Shown here in pieces: positions 7,475 through 15,369 of a stretch of DNA of 64,000 bases (positions are counted from its first letter, which is position 1; each line of letters starts with the position of its first letter). The stretch is from the NCBI GenBank assembly GCA_964348665.1, contig CAYGDP010000004.1:1-64000 (forward strand). Direction: 5' to 3'. A program made the position numbers and the translations under genes. Source of the DNA: CAYGDP01 sp964348665. Lineage in GTDB: Bacteria > Verrucomicrobiota > Verrucomicrobiia > Palsa-1439 > CAYGDP01. The notes under the pieces are model-generated. The model did not search any database and had not been told where the DNA came from. It worked only from the letters and a program-made list of their open reading frames with translations.

Positions 7475-9904
7475 TTACTCCCGAATTTCGCAGTTTAACG
7501 CTTTTTTAAGCGCCATTTTCACTTTTTCATGAACCTTGTTTACTTCCGAGTCGGTGAGGGTGCGGTCGGCGGCGCGGAAGGTTAGGCGGTAGGCAACAGA
7601 TTTTCTGCCGGCGCCAATCGCGTCCCCACGGAAGATGTCGAAGATTTCGACATTCTCCAGCCAGTCGGGTTTCGCCTCGCGAATGGCGGCAACGACTTGC
7701 GCGTGCGTTTTCTCCTCGGCCAGAACCATCGCAATATCGCGGGTGATGGAAGGAAATCGGGGTAATTCCTTGAATCGTTGAATGGTTGAATCCGCCAAGA
7801 TTGGCGCGAGATCGAGTTCGGCAATGTAGACCGGGTCGCGCAGGTCATTTTGGCGGGCGAGTTTCGATGAGAGTTGCGTAATCTCGATGTCAGCCGCACC
7901 GAGTTTTTCGAGAGCAGCTTTGAGGTCGTAATAGTCGCCTTTCGCCGCGTTGCCTGACCAATGAGCGGGCGTGCGCGCGCCTATAATTGCGAGTGCAAGG
8001 TGAAGCTTCTCGCCGTCTGGAGAAAACACGCGACCGAACTCGAACAGGCGAAGATCGGAGTTGCCACGACTGACGTTGACTCGCAAGCTGTTGAGCAGTC
8101 CCCCGACAAGACTGCCGCGCAGCGCGGCCATCTCTTCGCTTAGAGGGTTTTTCAATGCTACGGTCGCATCGGACGACTTCGGGACAAGAATCGGGCTGAT
8201 GATTTCCCAAAAACCCATGCCGACGAGGAGAGCGCGGATTTTGGCGAGCGCATCATAGTGCGCGTCGGCCTCGCTCCAAGCGGGAAGGGCCGGCGCAGAT
8301 TGGGCAGGAATTTTCTCAATGCCATGAATGCGACCGATTTCCTCGGAAAGATCGGCTTCGTTCGACAAATCCACACGGAACGTGGGCGGTTGCACCTCGC
8401 AGGCCTCGGCGGTTTCATTTGAAACGCCCAATTGCAAACCCGTGAAAATCTTCTTCATCGTCTCACGAGGCACCTCGATGCCGAGACGGGAATTGATGCG
8501 GGAAAACCGACAGCGAATCGGTGTTGGGGATTGGGGATTGGGGTTGGTGTCAATGACGCCATGCGCGACTTTTCCTCCCGTAAGCTCGGCGATGAGCGCG
8601 GCGGCGCGCCGGCTGGCCCAATCGCAAATGCCGATATCCGCGCCGCGCTCGAAGCGATACGACGACTCGCTGCGAACACCGAGTTTTTTTGACGCAGCAC
8701 GGATGGTACGCGGATTAAAGTAGGCGCTTTCGAGGAGGATGTCGGTGGTAAACTTGTTAACAGCACTCTCTTGCCCTCCTATGATACCTGCAATGCAAAC
8801 GGGGTCATACTGATCGGCAATAACCAATTTGTCGGTGTCGAGTTTGTATTCAATACCGTCGAGCCCGATAATGCTTTCTCCGTCCCGCGCGCGGCGAACT
8901 ATAATTTTTCCAGCCAAATGTGAATGCTCAATTTCTTCATTTGCCAGAAACGTATCGTAGTCAATATGAATGAGAATCTCGCCACCTTTGAGTAGAGATT
9001 CTTCCTTAGTAAGAGAGTTTATGTGTTTTTCGCCCGATTGAGCTCTGGACTGGCCTTCTCCTACCCACTTTAGCCATGTTAGATCGAAGGCGTGGAGCGG
9101 CTGGCCACACTCGTAGAGGACGAAATTGGTGATGTCCACGACGTTGTTGATGGGGCGCGCACCGATTCGTTCGAGTTTTTGTTTGAGCCACTCGGGGCTG
9201 GGGCCGATCTTGACGCCGCGAATGACGCGCGCCGTGTACCGCGGACAGAGGTCGGGGGCTTCTACTTTGATTTCACAGGCAGGGACGCCTGTGCCACTTG
9301 TGATTGGAGGATTGGAGTCTTCGAGTATTGTAGTCTTGGGAAGATTCAGTGGATTGCCTGTGAACGCCCAAATTTCGCGGGCGATGCCTATGTGACTGAG
9401 CAGATCGGGACGGTTGGGAGTGATTTCGAGATCCAAAACTGCGTCGGGCGGACCGAGGATTTCGGAGAACGGCGCGCCCACGCGGGCGTCGGGAGAGAGA
9501 ATCAGTAAACCTTCTGCTTCTGCGGCCAATTTGAGTTCGGCGGCGGAGCAGAGCATTCCTTGGGATTCGACGCCACGGAGTTTGCTGATTTTAATGGTAA
9601 GGCCGTTGGGGAGCGTCGCGTTGGGCAGCGCGAGCGGAACTTTGTCGCCGACTTTGTAATTTTTTGCGCCGCAGACGATTTGGCGTTCGGTGGCGCCGTC
9701 GGTGACGCGACAGACGGAGAGCCGGTCGGCGTTGGGATGTTTTTCGGAGGCAAGGATTTGGGCAACGACAACGTTAGGGAAATCACCGCCGATGGTTTGG
9801 ATGCCTTCGACCTCGATGCCGAGCATGGTCAGCCGTTCGGCAAGTTGTTGCGCACTCCAGTCGAATGCGACGTATTCCTTGAGCCAGTTGAGGGAGATTT
9901 TCAT
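7475..9904 (-). CDS. pheT: phenylalanine-tRNA ligase beta subunit
   Basis: The beta subunit of PheRS binds tRNA-Phe and edits mischarged Tyr. The 809-residue chain has the EMAP-like tRNA-binding domain (about 40-150), B3/B4, B5, the B6/B7 catalytic-like fold and the ferredoxin-like anticodon-binding domain at the end. Three departures are visible: about 50 extra residues between HAFDL and LAGKIIVRRA (about 8915-9065) in AT-richer DNA, TNPNPQSPTP encoded by a CCAATCC tandem repeat (about 8521-8553), and SGTGVPACE from a palindrome at 9274-9293. It follows pheS by 2 bases. Confidence 0.96.
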   Translation of the reverse strand: MKISLNWLKEYVAFDWSAQQLAERLTMLGIEVEGIQTIGGDFPNVVVAQILASEKHPNADRLSVCRVTDGATERQIVCGAKNYKVGDKVPLALPNATLPNGLTIKISKLRGVESQGMLCSAAELKLAAEAEGLLILSPDARVGAPFSEILGPPDAVLDLEITPNRPDLLSHIGIAREIWAFTGNPLNLPKTTILEDSNPPITSGTGVPACEIKVEAPDLCPRYTARVIRGVKIGPSPEWLKQKLERIGARPINNVVDITNFVLYECGQPLHAFDLTWLKWVGEGQSRAQSGEKHINSLTKEESLLKGGEILIHIDYDTFLANEEIEHSHLAGKIIVRRARDGESIIGLDGIEYKLDTDKLVIADQYDPVCIAGIIGGQESAVNKFTTDILLESAYFNPRTIRAASKKLGVRSESSYRFERGADIGICDWASRRAAALIAELTGGKVAHGVIDTNPNPQSPTPIRCRFSRINSRLGIEVPRETMKKIFTGLQLGVSNETAEACEVQPPTFRVDLSNEADLSEEIGRIHGIEKIPAQSAPALPAWSEADAHYDALAKIRALLVGMGFWEIISPILVPKSSDATVALKNPLSEEMAALRGSLVGGLLNSLRVNVSRGNSDLRLFEFGRVFSPDGEKLHLALAIIGARTPAHWSGNAAKGDYYDLKAALEKLGAADIEITQLSSKLARQNDLRDPVYIAELDLAPILADSTIQRFKELPRFPSITRDIAMVLAEEKTHAQVVAAIREAKPDWLENVEIFDIFRGDAIGAGRKSVAYRLTFRAADRTLTDSEVNKVHEKVKMALKKALNCEIRE
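9274..9293. repeat. palindrome inserted in frame in pheT
   Basis: CACAGGC-AGGGAC-GCCTGTG forms a 7-bp stem. On the coding strand it encodes the GTGVPAC peptide, a recurrent signature of this repeat type. Confidence 0.65.
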
Positions 9905-9906
9905 GA

Positions 9907-10938
9907 TCAGAACTGGTTCAAAAACCGCACGTCGTTTTCGTAAAAGAGGCGGATATCATTGATGCCGTGCAGCACCATGGCGATGCGCTCAATGCCAAAG
10001 CCGAATGCCCACCCGGAATACTCTTCGGGATCGTAGCCGACGGCGCGCAATACATTGGGATGCACCATCCCACACCCAGCAATTTCGAGCCATTCCTTAC
10101 CTTTGCGTCGAAATTCGGGCGACGAGAGGTCCACCTCAAAACTTGGTTCGGTGAACGGAAAATAATGCGGGCGCAGCCGAATCTGCACGTCGGAGCCGAC
10201 AAGCTGGCGGAAGAAAAGCTCGATCGTGCCTTTTAGGTCAGCGACAGAGACATTGCGGTCCACGTACAAGCCCTCAATTTGGTTGAAGTCTGGGCTGTGC
10301 GTGGCATCGGGATTGTCCCGGCGAAAGACCCGCCCCGGAGCGATGATGCGAACGGGGGGGCGCATTTTTTCCATCGTGCGGATTTGGACGGGGGAGGTGT
10401 GGGTGCGCAAAAGAAGTGCTGAGGGCTGAGGACTGAGAGCTGAAGGCTCCAAGTAGAAGGTATCTGCCAAATCGCGCGCGGGATGGTTGTCGGGGGTGTT
10501 GAGCGCCTCGAAGTTGTAGTATTCGGTCTCGATGATCGGACCGTCGGCCAGCGCGAATCCCATGCGCCGAAAAATCTGGATGATGCGGTCGTTGAGCTGC
10601 GTGAGAGGATGCAGTTTGCCGAGGGGCGGTTGACGACCGGGCAAGGTAACATCGAGGATTGAGGATTGAGGATTGAGCGTTGCAGCATCTTCAAGCGCTC
10701 CTTTACGATCGGCCAACGCAGCTTCGATGAGCGTTCTGACTTCATTGGCCAGCTTACCGACGCGGGGACGGTCTTCCTTTGGCACGTCCTTGAAGGATTC
10801 GACGATGGCGGGTAGAGCGCCTTTGCGTCCGAGATACTTCACGCGCAGCGCCTCCAGCGCGGGAGCGTCGGCCGCCGCGGCAATTTCGGAGGGAGCACTT
10901 TCTCGGAGAGCGATGAGTTTTGATTCGATTTCGGTCAC
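9907..10938 (-). CDS. pheS: phenylalanine-tRNA ligase alpha subunit
   Basis: PheS is the catalytic subunit that activates Phe. The 343-residue product has the N-terminal coiled-coil, GFALADGPIIETEYYNFEALN (motif 1), RVFRRDNPDATHSPDFNQIE (motif 2) and FGFGIERIAMV (motif 3). Two repeat-derived inserts are visible: NPQSSILD (gattgag repeats, about 10653-10680) and SALSPQPSAL (about 10414-10452). I chose a GTG start: the only longer start is a TTG that forms the -35 box of a promoter whose -10 ends 7 nt before the GTG. A paralogous copy of the N-terminal domain lies directly upstream. Confidence 0.95.
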   Translation of the reverse strand: MTEIESKLIALRESAPSEIAAAADAPALEALRVKYLGRKGALPAIVESFKDVPKEDRPRVGKLANEVRTLIEAALADRKGALEDAATLNPQSSILDVTLPGRQPPLGKLHPLTQLNDRIIQIFRRMGFALADGPIIETEYYNFEALNTPDNHPARDLADTFYLEPSALSPQPSALLLRTHTSPVQIRTMEKMRPPVRIIAPGRVFRRDNPDATHSPDFNQIEGLYVDRNVSVADLKGTIELFFRQLVGSDVQIRLRPHYFPFTEPSFEVDLSSPEFRRKGKEWLEIAGCGMVHPNVLRAVGYDPEEYSGWAFGFGIERIAMVLHGINDIRLFYENDVRFLNQF

Positions 10939-10945
10939 AGCGCGG

Positions 10946-10974
10946 AGAATGTCAGGAGACGAGCGAAAATGCAA
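10946..10974 (-). promoter_or_regulatory. pheS promoter candidate (leaderless type)
   Basis: TTGCAT (10969-10974), 17-nt spacer, CATTCT (10946-10951), then 7 nt to the GTG start. The same TTGCAT-N17 layout occurs before the duplicated PheS-N gene. Confidence 0.5.
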
Positions 10975-10989
10975 GAAAAGCGATTGCCG

Positions 10990-11730
10990 TCATTGCGAGC
11001 CGCCGCTGTTCTTGGATTTTTTCCTGGATTTCTGATACGCCTTCATAAACGATTGATAATAGCGTTGGTACGCCCGTTCATGTTCTTCTGGAGCCAGTTT
11101 CCAAGGAGGCAGTTTGCAAACCGGCAATTTCGTCATCGAGAGCGCGCTCCTGACTCGCTCCACTTGGTCGAACGTGCTTTTTCCTCGATTTGCGGGAGTC
11201 ACGATCGTATCAACCGATAGCGGGGTCAGAAAAAATCGCTCTTTTTCGACTCGAACCAGTCCGGCCGCGGCGAGGCGATTGACGGCTTGTTCAAGTTCTT
11301 TAACCGACGGGATGCCTTTTTCGATGTAATCGTTTGCGGCGATGATTTGATGGAGCACAGCCCCGTTTGGCGACCCGCCGCCGGCGTAAAGAATCGCGAG
11401 AAGAATGATGCAATCCGTCAGATCAAAATGATGACGCGGGATAGGCCGTGATTTTCGGACGGCAGGCACGCCAAACGATTTTTCAAGCTCGGCCTGACGC
11501 GTGGTTACAGCGGATTCAATCATGGATTTGATCTCATTGACAAGCTGGCCGATACGGCGGCGATTTTCTTTGGGCAGTTGCCGGAGCGATGCCGATAGAG
11601 CGCTCAAGGCACTGTTCCGTCCGAGATATTTTCTTTGCAAGATTTCGAGAGTCTTGAGGTCGGGCGCGGTGGCAATTTCAGAAGGCGCCTGATAGCGCAG
11701 TTGCGTCAAATCGGATTCTGTCGTCGCCAC
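10990..11730 (-). CDS. PheS N-terminal-like domain fused to a winged-helix-like domain
   Basis: Residues 1-85 of this 246-residue protein are homologous to the PheS coiled-coil: YQAPSEIATA, QRKYLGRNSALSAL and LPKENRRRIGQLVNEIKSMIE parallel ESAPSEIAAA, RVKYLGRKGALPAI and VPKEDRPRVGKLANEVRTLIE of the adjacent pheS. No catalytic domain follows. Instead residues about 95-175 (DCIILLAILYAGGGS..., VKELEQAVNRLAAAGLVRVE) look like a winged-helix domain, and the end is Lys/Arg-rich. It starts with GTG 6 nt after a -10 box and stops 52 bases before the pheS GTG. It may bind tRNA-Phe or regulate, or be a displaced pheS 5' end fused to cargo; both are inference. Confidence 0.8.
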   Translation of the reverse strand: MATTESDLTQLRYQAPSEIATAPDLKTLEILQRKYLGRNSALSALSASLRQLPKENRRRIGQLVNEIKSMIESAVTTRQAELEKSFGVPAVRKSRPIPRHHFDLTDCIILLAILYAGGGSPNGAVLHQIIAANDYIEKGIPSVKELEQAVNRLAAAGLVRVEKERFFLTPLSVDTIVTPANRGKSTFDQVERVRSALSMTKLPVCKLPPWKLAPEEHERAYQRYYQSFMKAYQKSRKKSKNSGGSQ

Positions 11731-11736
11731 ACGGTC

Positions 11737-11765
11737 AGGGTATCGGTCGCTAAGGAAGAATGCAA
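11737..11765 (-). promoter_or_regulatory. promoter of the PheS-N fusion gene (leaderless type)
   Basis: TTGCAT (11760-11765), 17-nt spacer, TACCCT (11737-11742), 6 nt to the GTG start. Confidence 0.5.
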
Positions 11766-11775
11766 GCCGCCGGGA

Positions 11776-12132
11776 TTACGCGGCGAGGGCGGCTTTGGCT
11801 TTTTCGAGGATGGCGTTGAACGCGGCGGTGTCGCGGATGGCGAGGTCGGAGAGGATCTTGCGATCGAGGGCGACATTGGCTTTTTTGAGGCCATTCATGA
11901 AGCGCGAATAGCTGATGCCGTTCGCGCGGCAAGCGGCGTTGAGACGTTGAATCCAGAGATAGCGCCAGGTGCGTTTGTGGACTTTGCGGTCGCGATAGGC
12001 GTAGCGTCGGCTGTGCTGCACCTGATCCATCGCATACTGGTAGAGTTTGCTTTTGCGGCCGTAATAGCCTTTGGCGGCGCGCAACATTTTCTTGCGTCGC
12101 TTGCGACTGGCTGGCGAGTTTTGAATTCTCAT
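11776..12132 (-). CDS. rplT: 50S ribosomal protein L20
   Basis: The 118-residue protein has the conserved RRKKMLRAAKGYYGRKS and WIQRLNAACRANGISYSRFM blocks. L20 binds 23S rRNA early in 50S assembly and in several bacteria represses the infC-rpmI-rplT operon. It is the last gene of that operon here. Confidence 0.98.
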   Translation of the reverse strand: MRIQNSPASRKRRKKMLRAAKGYYGRKSKLYQYAMDQVQHSRRYAYRDRKVHKRTWRYLWIQRLNAACRANGISYSRFMNGLKKANVALDRKILSDLAIRDTAAFNAILEKAKAALAA

Positions 12133-12158
12133 GACAAAGAGGCGGTGCTTGTAATGGA

Positions 12159-12368
12159 CTACGTGCCAAAAGGCAAGTTCATTTTAATGCGATGGGCGTC
12201 GGTAGCCCCGATCTGCTTTTCTTTGCGAACGCCGCGCATTCGCTTGGCGCTTTTGCCCCGCAAGAGGTGGCGGCGGCCAGCGCCGTAGGCCAGCACTTTG
12301 CCGGTGCCGGTAATTTTAAATCGTTTGCTGACGGCTTTGCGTGTTTTGCTGCTGCGCTGACGTGGCAT
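12159..12368 (-). CDS. rpmI: 50S ribosomal protein L35
   Basis: The 69-residue protein has the L35 pattern: KTRKAVSKRFKITGTGKV and HLLRGKSAKRMR. It lies between infC and rplT as in most bacteria. Confidence 0.97.
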   Translation of the reverse strand: MPRQRSSKTRKAVSKRFKITGTGKVLAYGAGRRHLLRGKSAKRMRGVRKEKQIGATDAHRIKMNLPFGT

Positions 12369-12409
12369 GATGTCCTTTGGGTTAGGGATTATAGTTTGCG
12401 ATTTATTTA

Positions 12410-13042
12410 CTAGTTTGGCGGTGTGGATACCACTGCGGCGGGCGTAGCCGGCGGCGCCATGGTTGGTGGCTCGGATGGTTGCGGCACGGAAGGCGAACTG
12501 GGACCGGGGGACGCCGCTTGTTTCCGCCGGGCCGCTGGCAAAGGAGAGAGAAGCACGTTGAGCCGGCGACCCATCATTCGAGGAATGGAGTCGGCAGTCG
12601 AAAAAAGCGAGCAGTCTTTTACAAAGCGCTGGATGAGCGCCTTACCAAATTCCTGATGCGCCATCTCGCGTCCGCGGAAGGTGACGCACGCTTTCACTTT
12701 GCACCCCTTTTGCAACCATTCCTCCGCGTGGTGAACCTTGATTTTGTAATCGTGGTCGCTGATGTTCACGTGAAATTCGACTTCCTTGAGTTTGTTTGCG
12801 TGCTGATGTTTGCGCGATTCCTTTTCTCGCTTCGACATCTCGTACCGAAATTTGCCAAAATCTACGATGCGACAAACCGGCGGCTGTGCGGTCGGAGCGA
12901 TCTCGACGAGATTGAGGCCTTTCCGCATGGCCAACACAACGGCGTCGCGCGTCTGCATCACTCCCAGGTTTCCTCCGTCCGAGTCAACAACACGCACCTC
13001 GCGGGCGCGTATCCGGCCATCCATGCGGTAAAATGAGGCGAT
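12410..13042 (-). CDS. infC: translation initiation factor IF-3
   Basis: IF-3 binds the 30S subunit and discriminates start codons. The product shows IRAREVRVVDSDGGNLGVM, APTAQPPVCRIVDFGKFRYE, the linker helix and FRGREMAHQEFGKAL, followed by an unusual Pro/Ala/Ser-rich tail of about 45 residues. I start it at an ATC codon because AGGAG lies exactly 8 nt upstream, whereas the first ATG (13024) has no ribosome-binding site and would cut the N-terminus. Non-AUG starts in infC are well known and allow IF-3 to repress its own synthesis. Confidence 0.93.
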   Translation of the reverse strand: MASFYRMDGRIRAREVRVVDSDGGNLGVMQTRDAVVLAMRKGLNLVEIAPTAQPPVCRIVDFGKFRYEMSKREKESRKHQHANKLKEVEFHVNISDHDYKIKVHHAEEWLQKGCKVKACVTFRGREMAHQEFGKALIQRFVKDCSLFSTADSIPRMMGRRLNVLLSPLPAARRKQAASPGPSSPSVPQPSEPPTMAPPATPAAVVSTPPN

Positions 13043-13050
13043 AGGGAATG

Positions 13051-13055
13051 CTCCT
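13051..13055 (-). promoter_or_regulatory. Shine-Dalgarno site that fixes the infC start
   Basis: AGGAG with an 8-nt spacer to ATC at 13042-13040, which initiates infC. It supports autoregulated, non-canonical initiation. Confidence 0.7.
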
Positions 13056-13097
13056 AGCTAGGGTTTACAGGAACAAAGCGCTCTTTCGGGGGAAACA

Positions 13098-14891
13098 TCA
13101 TGCTCGCGCTGTGTTTTCAGAGGTGAGGCGACGGACGACGTCGTCGAGGGGAATCGCACCCTCGTCGCCTTTGGCATGAGAACGCACGGCAACCGCCATA
13201 GCGGCTTCCTCACGTTTACCCACGACTATCATGTACGGTATTTTCATCAATTCAGCATCGCGAATCCGAGCACGGACAGGCTCGTTCCGCGCGTCCATAG
13301 TTGCTCGAATTTTCCCATTTGTCAAGGCCTCGCGTACTTTTACGGCGTAGCCTGCCTGCGCGTCGGTGATGGGCAGCACGCGGGCTTGCTCGGGCGCGAG
13401 CCAGAGCGGGAAATGTCCCGCGTAATGCTCGATCAAGAAACCGATGAATCGCTCGTGTGTGCCCAGCGGCGCGCGATGAATGCAGAGCGGTGTTTCGGGT
13501 TTGTTTTCGCGATTCACATACGTCAGCCCAAACTTGCGCGGCACGGCGAAGTCCACTTGATTGGTCGCCAGTGTGAACTCACGCCCGATCGCGCTCCACA
13601 CCTGCACGTCAATTTTCGGCCCATAAAACGCGGCTTCATTCTCGACCTCGACGAAATTGATCTTCCCATTTTGGAGCGCCCGCCGCACCATGTCCTCCGT
13701 CTTGAGCCAGAGTTCCGGCTCATCCACGTATTTTTTGCCCAGCCCATCTTTTGCGTGTTTGCTGAATCGCATTTCATACTTCTCGATGCCGAAAATCTTG
13801 AAATAGCCCAGATACATCTTGCAGACCGCCAGAAACTCCTCCTCGAACTGTTCCAGCGTACAATAGATATGGGCGTCATTCATCTGCATCGATCGCACCC
13901 GCATCAGGCCGAACAACTCACCCGACTGCTCGTATCGATAGCACGTGCCGTATTCCGCCAGTCGCACCGGCATTTCGCGATAGCTCCGCGGTCGCGCCCC
14001 GAAAATCTTATGATGATGCGGGCAATTCATCGGTTTGAGGTAATATTTTGTCCCCTCGAACTCCATCGGCGGAAACATGCTCTCTTTGTAGTAGGGGAGG
14101 TGGCCGCTGGTCAGGTACATGTTCTCTTTGCAGATGTGTGGTGTGCGCACGCGTAGGTAGCCCGACGCATCCTCGGTTTCTTTCGCCAGTCTTTCTAGTT
14201 CTTCGATGATCACGCCGCCACGCGGCAGCCAGAGCGGCAGGCCGGGACCCACGTCATCGTCGAAGATGAAAATTTCCATTTCACGTCCCAACTTGCGATG
14301 ATCGCGTTTTTTAGATTCTTCCTGCTGTTTCTCCCAGGCCGCCAACTCATCTTTCGTTGGGAAAGCGATGCCGTAGATGCGTTGAAGTTGCGGATTGCGT
14401 TCGTCATTCTTGTAATAGGCGGAAGCGACATGTGTCAACTTGAACGCGCCGATTTTGTCCGTGCTCGGCACGTGCGGCCCGGCGCAGAGATCCAGAAATT
14501 GTCCGTTGCGGTAAAGTGAGATTTCTTCATTCGCGCCGATGCCTTCGAGGATATCGAGTTTGAACTTGCTTGGCATTGTCCGGTCACCTAGCGCCGCAAG
14601 TCGCCCCGCTTGGCCGAGCTGGATGGCTTCGTCGCGGGATACGACACTGCGTTCAAAAGGTTGTTTTTCGGCAATGACCGTCGCCATTTCCGCCTCGATC
14701 TTTCCGAAGTCTTCAGGGGTAACGCGATGTTTTAGGTCCACGTCGTAGTAAAACCCCTGCTCGACGGGCGGGCCGGCGGCGAACTGGGCGTCCGGCCACA
14801 ACTTCAGCATCGCGGTGGCGAGCACATGCGCGCAGGAATGGCGCAATTTTTCGAGGTCGGTCATTTGAGGTTCGGACATGACGCGAGACAT
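13098..14891 (-). CDS. thrS: threonine-tRNA ligase (no TGS domain)
   Basis: ThrRS charges tRNA-Thr. The 597-residue protein begins almost directly at the editing domain (LEKLRHSCAHVLATAML), so the usual N-terminal TGS domain of about 60 residues is absent. The HxxxH site (HSCAH), catalytic motifs (MNCPHHHKIF, RVRSMQMNDAHIYC, PLGTHERFIGFLIEHYAG) and the anticodon-binding domain are intact. Several ATGs lie within the first ten codons, so the exact start is uncertain. It is followed by infC-rpmI-rplT, the conserved cluster order. Confidence 0.97.
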   Translation of the reverse strand: MSRVMSEPQMTDLEKLRHSCAHVLATAMLKLWPDAQFAAGPPVEQGFYYDVDLKHRVTPEDFGKIEAEMATVIAEKQPFERSVVSRDEAIQLGQAGRLAALGDRTMPSKFKLDILEGIGANEEISLYRNGQFLDLCAGPHVPSTDKIGAFKLTHVASAYYKNDERNPQLQRIYGIAFPTKDELAAWEKQQEESKKRDHRKLGREMEIFIFDDDVGPGLPLWLPRGGVIIEELERLAKETEDASGYLRVRTPHICKENMYLTSGHLPYYKESMFPPMEFEGTKYYLKPMNCPHHHKIFGARPRSYREMPVRLAEYGTCYRYEQSGELFGLMRVRSMQMNDAHIYCTLEQFEEEFLAVCKMYLGYFKIFGIEKYEMRFSKHAKDGLGKKYVDEPELWLKTEDMVRRALQNGKINFVEVENEAAFYGPKIDVQVWSAIGREFTLATNQVDFAVPRKFGLTYVNRENKPETPLCIHRAPLGTHERFIGFLIEHYAGHFPLWLAPEQARVLPITDAQAGYAVKVREALTNGKIRATMDARNEPVRARIRDAELMKIPYMIVVGKREEAAMAVAVRSHAKGDEGAIPLDDVVRRLTSENTARA

Positions 14892-15214
14892 TTACCCGGT
14901 TTCCGCGTGAAAGTAAATTGCGAAACTCTAAAAAACAAATTCTTCGCACCGGAGGTTGCGGGCTTCGTGATGAAAGCGTTGATTCGATTCCGAATTGTAA
15001 CGGCGCTCTATGAGCATCGCTTAAAAAATATCGGCGGTCATAGACCGCCGCTACAGGCTCGAGCAGGCAACTGGCCGTGGCGATGGTTTTCTAGATTCCG
15101 TTGTGTAGATGCACTCAACATTGACAATCGCTCCGCCATCGCCTAGTTTCATCGCGGTTGATCGTTTTAACGCTTTAACTTTTTAACGTTTCAGCTTTTT
15201 AACGATTTATGCAC
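14892..15214. other. intergenic region with repeats
   Basis: No gene was seen. It contains a REP-like hairpin (15032-15050) and, at about 15155-15206, a run of ttttaacg-type tandem repeats just before tRNA-Val. A weak thrS promoter (TTGTTT-N17-TACTTT, reading leftward) is possible. Confidence 0.5.
15032..15050. repeat. REP-like hairpin
   Basis: CGGCGGTC-ATA-GACCGCCG, perfect 8-bp arms, followed by CTACAGG as in other copies of this repeat type. Confidence 0.6.
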
Positions 15215-15291
15215 GGGTGCTTAGCTCAGCTGGCTAGAGCGCTTCCTTGACATGGAAGAGGTCACAGGTTCGAGTCCTGTAGCGCCCACCA
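15215..15291 (+). tRNA. tRNA-Val (GAC)
   Basis: A full cloverleaf: acceptor GGGTGCT/AGCGCCC, D-arm TAGCTCAGCTGGCTAGAGC, anticodon stem CTTCC/GGAAG with loop TTGACAT (anticodon GAC), T-loop GGTTCGAGTCC, and an encoded CCA. Confidence 0.95.
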
Positions 15292-15332
15292 TTTTCTCCA
15301 ATCGCTTGGCACCTGGCAACCTTCCTGCTTCG

Positions 15333-15361
15333 TTGACAAGTAGCAGTTCTGCGAATAGGCT
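15333..15361 (+). promoter_or_regulatory. promoter of the TPR protein gene (leaderless type)
   Basis: A perfect TTGACA (15333-15338), 17-nt spacer, TAGGCT (15356-15361), and 8 nt to the ATG. Confidence 0.65.
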
Positions 15362-15369
15362 GCTACACA

